Source: Saezia sanguinis
GTDB lineage: Bacteria > Pseudomonadota > Gammaproteobacteria > Burkholderiales > Burkholderiaceae_C
DNA: 64,000 bases
Direction of reading: 5' to 3'
Assembly: GCF_003991585.1 (NCBI RefSeq)
Contig: NZ_PQSP01000002.1
Coordinates: 310,001-374,000 of the forward strand
Shown here: piece by piece, positions 58,459-64,000 of the stretch
Layout of the letters: each line of letters begins with the position of its first letter
Numbering within the stretch: position 1 is the first letter of the stretch
The notes under the pieces: generated by a model
Told to the model about the DNA's origin: nothing
The model's input: only the letters and a program-made list of their open reading frames with translations
The model's database searches: none
Program-made: the position numbers and the translations under genes

Positions 58459-58612
58459 GAATGGGCTTTCGTTGGCAGGTAACGAAGAACAGTGGCATTA
58501 GATGGAGTGATCTGGTATCACAGAAGAAACGTTCCTGCGACAGATGCAAACAGCGACTAGACCTTGTACACAACGTTAAGCCCTCACTGATATATCCATC
58601 CATCGTTAACAT

Positions 58613-58655
58613 AGATGCCCCATTTGCCTGGGGCATCTGTGCTCAGCCCTATTTT
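58613..58655 (+). terminator. Hairpin with distal T-run
   Basis: AGATGCCCC / GGGGCATCT with an 8-base loop; ATTTTT follows 12 bases later. It may terminate the small lipoprotein transcript. Confidence 0.5.
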
Positions 58656-58670
58656 TGAAAGAACAAACAA

Positions 58671-59399
58671 ATGAAACTATTAAATAACTTTTTAAACGGC
58701 TTCATCGCAATCACACTGGGCATATTACTCACTGGATGCGATAAGCCTGCTGATATGTCATCCTCTCAGCAGGCATCAGGTACAACTCAACCTGATAATA
58801 AAATCAGCCAGATATTTCAGCCGGGTATCATTGGTGCAGACTTGGCTTATCTGGAACAATTCACCGGAGTTGCCAGAAATACCGATACGCACTTCAACAC
58901 TAAAACCTACCTTGTTGATGGATGCGAACTACAAGCCGGCTATGCCGATGCAAGCATTACGGCATTAACACTTACGCTTAGCCCTCAATGCGCATTTGAT
59001 CTCGCACCTTTTGCTATCAGTCAGCAGGCTGAACCCATCCCTGCCCATACATTGACCTTTGGCACATTTAACAACCTATTTGGCGATAGCGTCACCTATT
59101 ACGCGGACTGCCTGACCCATTGCGGCAATGCCTATGACCCAGCAACTTATGCTTTGCACGAAGGGCCCCGAGCAACAGGCTTTCTGGAAATCATGGTCAG
59201 CAGTACAGGTCCCTATGAAAGCGCACACCAGTGGGCGCAGGTGATGCTTGAACACGAAGGAGATGAATGGGTGGATGAAACACAATTCAACTGCAATCCG
59301 TATAAATACCGTGATGTGGCCAGAGAGCTTTACAAAGACCAGCCCATAGAAAAAATCACCATCGGCCATGAATTGTTGGATGCAACAGAGTGTAAATGA
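58671..59399 (+). CDS. Predicted lipoprotein
   Basis: A 242-residue protein with signal FIAITLGILLTGC and lipobox Cys23, followed by a Ser/Gln/Thr linker. The mature domain has six Cys outside the lipobox (GCELQ, QCAFD, ADCLTHC, FNCNP, TECK), enough for three disulfides. No family is recognised. The Cys content indicates a periplasmic or surface location. It lies about 110 bases before the large YwqK-repeat lipoprotein. Confidence 0.68.
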   Translation: MKLLNNFLNGFIAITLGILLTGCDKPADMSSSQQASGTTQPDNKISQIFQPGIIGADLAYLEQFTGVARNTDTHFNTKTYLVDGCELQAGYADASITALTLTLSPQCAFDLAPFAISQQAEPIPAHTLTFGTFNNLFGDSVTYYADCLTHCGNAYDPATYALHEGPRATGFLEIMVSSTGPYESAHQWAQVMLEHEGDEWVDETQFNCNPYKYRDVARELYKDQPIEKITIGHELLDATECK

Positions 59400-59509
59400 G
59401 GGATGGTTGGCAAGCGGCACAGTAGAGATCACGCATCTCGTATCAATTGATAGGGTTTACTGTGCCGGGTAAACCATAAACTTTATGAAATAAAAAATGG
59501 AAAAACAAA

Positions 59510-61765
59510 ATGAAAACATTTAACCCCCTGCTTATGGTATTGATGGCATGCATACTTATGGGTTGCAAAGACAGCGCATCAGTACATGCCATAAACTATT
59601 CCCAGATACGCAACACTGATGGTTATGTGCAGGCTATCGGGGAAAACAAGCCCTTTACCGGGGTAGTTGCCAATATTCCTTACCATGAAATCGATCTGAC
59701 ACTGAAAATAGCGTATGCTTTAACTGTAACGAATAACATTGCAGGGTTTATTCCAGGCCAGGTACTTCCCACAAAAGGGTATTGTGCGGTAAGCTTTCAT
59801 AACGGCAACGTTGAAGGTTCATTCTTCTGTGATGATACACCGGTCAATACCGATGAAAAAGTTCGTTTTGATCCCGATATGCACCGGGTCACAGGCACAT
59901 TGTCTAATGATCAGCTCACAAATACCCTTTCTCTCAGAAACAAAGAGGGGGTTACCATCTACCAGGTACAACTGCTTGATGGCAAAAGGCATGGCCAATA
60001 CATCCAAAAATATGATGATGGCACATTGAAAGCGGCCATCAGCTACTCAAATGGAAAGTTAAACGGCCCTTTTGAAGCTTATTATTCTAATGGACTCGCT
60101 CATCTCACTGCGCAATATATCCATGGTGTGCAGGAGGGCTGGTTACACCTGTATTTTGATAATGGCTTTAAAAATATATCAGAACGATATGAAAATGGCG
60201 CACTTGTAGAAAGGATCAATTATTACAAAGGGCGCGACCAAATCAGTGTCCATTACATTGCCCCCAAAGATGGTTCCAGCCGCGCGCAGTATGCGGTTTA
60301 CTATGAAAACGGAGACGTCAAGGAGCAAGGGTGGGTGCTTTTGGGGCCTGTGTCTTCCTATCATTTTGAAGATGGGGTGGAGAAAATGGGGTTTCAACCC
60401 GGGATCTCAGAAATCAGCTATTTCGATGAGAATGGGATTAAAACACACACCATTACCAGAGGGGTGAGACCAGAAAGCCGTATTGAATATGCACCCAATG
60501 GCCAGAAATCAGCCTTTTATACTTTGTCTGGTGAAAAAGAACATGGTCCCTATGAGCTTTATTATCCGGATGGCCGTATTCGGGAAAAGGGGGAAATGTA
60601 CTACGGAGACAAGGAAGAAGAACTACTTGAAATTTATGATGAAAATGGACAGCCTGGAGATACCCCCAGGCAAAGGCTTTTGCAAAGGATCTCTACAGGA
60701 TCGGCTAATTTTGATGATCTCATTTGGAGCCGTGTTTCTGATGCATATATATTTCGTGACCGCATAAACGAGCAGACGTATACGGGCTCAATCCATTTAA
60801 TGCCTCTCAGTATTTTTATTAATGCAGGCGGGAAGAATTTCAATGGATTTTTAAACTTGCTTGGACGGATTCCATTAGCACATGCTGAATATGAAATGCT
60901 ATCTAACTTGAGTAGTATGGATGATTATGATGGAAGCTGTTCGGTCCATGCTGAAAACGGAGTACTTCAAGGGGAATTTACCTGTCTGATTGAGGGGCAA
61001 TCTTATGTGATGAAAGGCTTCGTAGGAGGTGGGCGTTTAGTTGATCAGCTTGAAATTCTGGATACTGGTCATGAGAGAGCATCTGTGGTGGCGAGAGCCC
61101 GCTTTGGTTCAAATCAATACGATATTGCTGTTCAATATCTGGATCCAAACACGCAGGAAGTTCTGGGGGAGTCACAGTCCGGGTATAGGTCGCCGCCACC
61201 TAAGGAAGTCAGAAGAAGTGACATGGTGTTTGAAGGTGGGCAGTGGCTGGACAATGGCCAGCCTTTCACCGGGGTGGTGACAGAGATTCCTTATTCGGAC
61301 ATCATAGATTTTGACTTGGGCGAAAAGCTGGATGGTATATTGGAAAGTGATTTTGATATTCCCAAATATGAGTATCTGGGCTTTGCGCTCCTGCTGGAAA
61401 ATGTCCAGAACGCTTCCTGCCAGATGGGTGTCAATAGAGGTGCAGCAGTTGGCTTCAGGTGCAAGGGGGGTAGCACATATGAGGTTTCAGGTGAAATAGA
61501 AAACGGCCAGCTTAACGGGGTCTTTAAAATCGAGCACACCATATTTGCAACGACAACGATTGAAGCAAATTATGTGGCAGGTGTGTTGGACGGGGAATTT
61601 AAATACACCCATCCGCGTACTGAAATCAAGCTGGCAACGGGCCAGTTCCACAATGGCAAACCGGTGGGACAGTTTATTGCTAACACGAGAAATGGCAGGG
61701 TATTTATGCGGGTGCAGTATAACGCTGAGGGGCAGCGCACCTGCACCAATGAGCAGTGTGATTAG
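59510..61765 (+). CDS. Large lipoprotein: YwqK repeats and three copies of a Cys-pair domain
   Basis: A 751-residue lipoprotein (signal LLMVLMACILMGC, Cys19). Residues about 158-380 and 660-740 hold YwqK/MORN-type repeats (DGKRHGQYIQKYDDGTLKA, NGKLNGPFEAYYSNG). A second module of about 100 residues appears three times: 45-140, 420-515 and 583-672. Each copy starts with a (P/T)(F/Y)TG(V/S)(V/I) strand and carries a Cys pair, C92/C107, C477/C492 and C637/C651, in an xC-x(13-14)-C frame, ending VTG/MKG/VSG. No toxin gene is adjacent. The location is probably the outer membrane or surface; function unknown. Confidence 0.75.
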   Translation: MKTFNPLLMVLMACILMGCKDSASVHAINYSQIRNTDGYVQAIGENKPFTGVVANIPYHEIDLTLKIAYALTVTNNIAGFIPGQVLPTKGYCAVSFHNGNVEGSFFCDDTPVNTDEKVRFDPDMHRVTGTLSNDQLTNTLSLRNKEGVTIYQVQLLDGKRHGQYIQKYDDGTLKAAISYSNGKLNGPFEAYYSNGLAHLTAQYIHGVQEGWLHLYFDNGFKNISERYENGALVERINYYKGRDQISVHYIAPKDGSSRAQYAVYYENGDVKEQGWVLLGPVSSYHFEDGVEKMGFQPGISEISYFDENGIKTHTITRGVRPESRIEYAPNGQKSAFYTLSGEKEHGPYELYYPDGRIREKGEMYYGDKEEELLEIYDENGQPGDTPRQRLLQRISTGSANFDDLIWSRVSDAYIFRDRINEQTYTGSIHLMPLSIFINAGGKNFNGFLNLLGRIPLAHAEYEMLSNLSSMDDYDGSCSVHAENGVLQGEFTCLIEGQSYVMKGFVGGGRLVDQLEILDTGHERASVVARARFGSNQYDIAVQYLDPNTQEVLGESQSGYRSPPPKEVRRSDMVFEGGQWLDNGQPFTGVVTEIPYSDIIDFDLGEKLDGILESDFDIPKYEYLGFALLLENVQNASCQMGVNRGAAVGFRCKGGSTYEVSGEIENGQLNGVFKIEHTIFATTTIEANYVAGVLDGEFKYTHPRTEIKLATGQFHNGKPVGQFIANTRNGRVFMRVQYNAEGQRTCTNEQCD

Positions 61766-61767
61766 CG

Positions 61768-61801
61768 CATAATTACCAGGAGAAATCCCGGTGATTATGT
61801 T
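61768..61801. other. Hairpin after the large lipoprotein
   Basis: CATAATTACC / GGTGATTATG with one mismatch and a loop of about 12 bases. It lies between convergent genes and lacks a good T-run. Confidence 0.4.
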
Positions 61802-61811
61802 GCTGCAGAAA

Positions 61812-63335
61812 TTATTTACTCCAAGGTAAACACTCAGGAGAATAACTAATTATTTTTTTATTGATCTTGTGATAATTTTTTACATACGAGGATGGATCTT
61901 TATCTGGATCGTCACCGGTTAGTTTTTCAATCTCGCCTTGTATTTCTTCATGTGTTGTTTTAGTTTTTGGATACCACATATCCCAGTAAATCAGGCCTAT
62001 TAGTGTGGTCGGGATATTTGTTGGACCTTTAAGAATTTTTTTGTCGTGATCCAGAGAGTAGTCAAGCTTATCCTTTAAAGGGTTAAATTCCAGCGTATCA
62101 AAAACACTATTGCCAGCCTTCTTTTTAGATAGGTTCTCTGGTGGTTTAACAGGATATGCTTTTAATAATTCGTAGGCATACTGTAAGGCGTGCTGCCGGA
62201 AAGAAAGTCCGGCGTTGAGATTGTATTGGGGAAGCTCCTTGTCCGAAGGCTTGTTCGCTTCTCCATAAATGATGTGATGTGCCCTTAGATGCTGCTTGTC
62301 TGTAGGCGCTTTATTAACATCATACTGAATATTTGTCATTTTGCTTGATTCGAGACTATCATTTTTTTCTTCAAACACCTTATATTGATAATGATCGTAA
62401 TAATGAAAAGCCACTTTTGGAACACATAAGCCGTACTCTTCCAGATGTGACAAATGAATTCTTGTAGCTAATTGCTCGTCTTTACCGCATACACTTGTTT
62501 CGGTATTGATTCCGAAATTCCCTGTCAGGTTCTGTGATTTTCTATACCTGGGGCTAATCAATTTCATATAGCCGAGATAAATATCTGCAACGGGAGATTT
62601 TCTACAAAGATCAGATAGCAAAAAGTCATCATATAAAGCCAAACGCTCCCTTACGGCACTCAGCCTGGCATTAAAGTTTGCAGCTGTTTTCTGAATAATA
62701 CCTTGAAGAACCTTATCTTCTGTGACTGCCGTGATATGGTCATACAGCTGCTGCTGATGTTTTGAAACTTTCTGATCTTGGTAGTCAAGAACCGTATTCA
62801 CACAATCATCTAAAGTGGCAAGAATAATTTTTTTAAAAAACTCTTGAATGCCAAGGATACCCGTCAACAATAATTGTTTTTGTTTTTCAGGAGCCAGCCT
62901 ATTCGCATTGGGGATACTTAACTCGGAGGCGACCAGGTCGTATGAAGCGAGAATTTTCTGAGCGTTTTTTTCAGAAGCAAGTGATTGTATGTCTATGGAG
63001 AGAATCTCAAAGAGTGTATTTTTATCACCTTGTTTTATAAAATTAAAAATCATATCTAATATTAACTTATATGATTTTAAGTCTCGTGCTTTATTAGGGC
63101 GTGTTATCCATTCATCATATTGTTTTTCATCAAAAACGATTTTTTCAATTGAAAATTTACTTTTACTTTGATGAATACGTTTCTTGAGGTCGACTTCAAT
63201 GTCCTCATAAATTTGCTTTAATTCTTCCATGGCTGCTTTTTGGTTAAGCATTGCATGCCGTTTGGCTATTTCACACCAGCTGAATATCTCTAAATCATTC
63301 AAAAATCCCTTTTCTGTGATATCTAGGCTTGGCAT
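61812..63335 (-). CDS. Orphan 507-residue protein
   Basis: AT-rich and Lys/Glu/Gln-rich, with no signal peptide or membrane helix. The first 270 residues are predicted helical (ELKQIYEDIEVDLKKRIHQSK, KQQLLLTGILGIQEFFKKIIL); the later part has LRAHHIIYGE, GLSFRQHALQYAYELLKAY and a Pro/Lys-rich end. No family is recognised. AAGGA lies nine bases before the ATG. It is opposite in direction to the lipoproteins and divergent from alpA, so it could be a cargo gene of the element, an effector or a defence protein; none can be shown. Confidence 0.65.
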   Translation of the reverse strand: MPSLDITEKGFLNDLEIFSWCEIAKRHAMLNQKAAMEELKQIYEDIEVDLKKRIHQSKSKFSIEKIVFDEKQYDEWITRPNKARDLKSYKLILDMIFNFIKQGDKNTLFEILSIDIQSLASEKNAQKILASYDLVASELSIPNANRLAPEKQKQLLLTGILGIQEFFKKIILATLDDCVNTVLDYQDQKVSKHQQQLYDHITAVTEDKVLQGIIQKTAANFNARLSAVRERLALYDDFLLSDLCRKSPVADIYLGYMKLISPRYRKSQNLTGNFGINTETSVCGKDEQLATRIHLSHLEEYGLCVPKVAFHYYDHYQYKVFEEKNDSLESSKMTNIQYDVNKAPTDKQHLRAHHIIYGEANKPSDKELPQYNLNAGLSFRQHALQYAYELLKAYPVKPPENLSKKKAGNSVFDTLEFNPLKDKLDYSLDHDKKILKGPTNIPTTLIGLIYWDMWYPKTKTTHEEIQGEIEKLTGDDPDKDPSSYVKNYHKINKKIISYSPECLPWSK

Positions 63336-63497
63336 TTTGCTGTTTCCTTTTTATTAATTTTTTGTCAAGGAAAGTCGAAAAATCTCAACCTTCCTTTCGG
63401 TTTTGTGTTGTCTTTGGTTAAATTGTTCCATACAAAGTGCAGAACCACTGAATAACAGTGTGCCTGATTTTAATTTTATCAAGAAAGGAATTTAATT

Positions 63498-63803
63498 ATG
63501 TCGTGTCCAAAGAAGAAGACGGATGAAAGCAATAATCAGCTTCATGACCAACAGCCTCTACTCAGCGAGACTAGTATACCCAGTGGGTTGACCCAATACG
63601 AGGGAATGAGGATTCTTCGGATCAAGGAGGTTGGGAAACTCGTAGGCCTCTCGCGAAGCTCTATCTATACTCGCCTGGATCCAGAGAGTCGCGTATACGA
63701 CAAAACGTTCCCGCAGCGGATCCAATTAGGGGGCGGCAGCATTGGTTTTCGCGCAGGAGAGGTCTACGAATGGATTGCTAGTCGGCCAACCAAAAAGAAG
63801 TAA
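63498..63803 (+). CDS. AlpA-family transcriptional regulator
   Basis: A 101-residue MerR-like helix-turn-helix protein. The core is RILRIKEVGKLVGLSRSSIY, then FPQRIQLGGGSIGFRAGEVYEWIASRP, the AlpA signature. AlpA proteins act as excisionase regulators of P4-like and CP4-57-like elements, raising integrase-driven excision. The polar N-terminal 35 residues are disordered. AAGGA lies eight bases upstream. It supports the reading of this region as an integrative element. Confidence 0.88.
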   Translation: MSCPKKKTDESNNQLHDQQPLLSETSIPSGLTQYEGMRILRIKEVGKLVGLSRSSIYTRLDPESRVYDKTFPQRIQLGGGSIGFRAGEVYEWIASRPTKKK

Positions 63804-64000
63804 ACGCATTCTTTTTGAGTCCGCTTTAGTAGGCTGGCAAACCAGCCCATTCTTCGCGAAATCTCATTTTTTGTATTGCCAGCGGTATCGTGTAACGCCA
63901 TACCGTAAGGGGTTGCTGCGCCTTGAAACGGCGTATCTCCCCTGAGGCAAGCAGAAAAGATGCCTTGCAGCGCGTGCACTCTGCTTTTCGTTAAATGGCC
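63804..64000. other. Downstream of alpA, window end
   Basis: A GGCTGG-CAAA-CCAGCC hairpin at 63832-63847 follows alpA. The rest keeps several short frames open but no start with a ribosome site; a gene could begin beyond the edge. Confidence 0.35.

Noticed and set aside
58455..58658. 67-codon frame beginning ATGA at the end of the small lipoprotein gene
   Set aside because: The frame covers a terminator-like hairpin and has no recognisable content; treated as noncoding.

Overview
The window reads as a chromosome segment of a betaproteobacterium, probably order Burkholderiales and quite possibly close to Oxalobacter. This is inferred from gene order (ispB / rplU-rpmA-obgE-proB, rppH next to a CNP1-like gene, DUF3579 next to argD, murJ near rpsT, ybeD-lipB-lipA), intermediate GC content and the protein families present. 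No database search was possible, so the genus is a guess.

Positions 1-52866 are mostly core genome. In order: the 3' end of argH; a TPR protein; cytochrome b561; a large autotransporter whose signal-peptide region appears frameshifted; a TPM-domain and a YwqK-repeat protein; tRNA-Pro(CGG); ispB; the ribosomal/GTPase/proline block rplU-rpmA-obgE-proB; the divergent rppH/proS region with a CNP1-like gene and a lytic transglycosylase; grxD; prmC-prfA; an AlkD-like protein; a MoeB-type adenylyltransferase; a PPK2 kinase; argE; and a SirB1-family protein. Next comes a tandem array of four paralogous small exported proteins of unknown function (29579-31654). It is followed by DUF4253, murJ, a flavoprotein reductase, rpsT, DUF3579-argD, gamma carbonic anhydrase-hslO-xseA, a hydrolase, a PBP5-type carboxypeptidase, the lipoate block ybeD-lipB-lipA, a methyltransferase plus GT9 glycosyltransferase pair, an EmrAB-like efflux pair and serS.

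A tRNA-Ser(CGA) at 52777-52866 marks the edge of an accessory region that runs past the end of the window. It holds a degraded integrase tail, a winged-helix plus PD-(D/E)XK nuclease-like protein, an intact tyrosine recombinase preceded by phased repeats, a GYF-domain membrane protein, three predicted lipoproteins (one with a triplicated Cys-pair domain embedded in YwqK-type repeats), an orphan 507-residue protein and an AlpA-type regulator. The mix of integrase, AlpA and orphan surface proteins fits an integrative or satellite-phage-like island; its distal end is not in view.

The least explained material is the four-gene paralog array, the triplicated Cys-pair lipoprotein, the nuclease-like protein beside the tRNA, and the helically phased hexamers upstream of the integrase.
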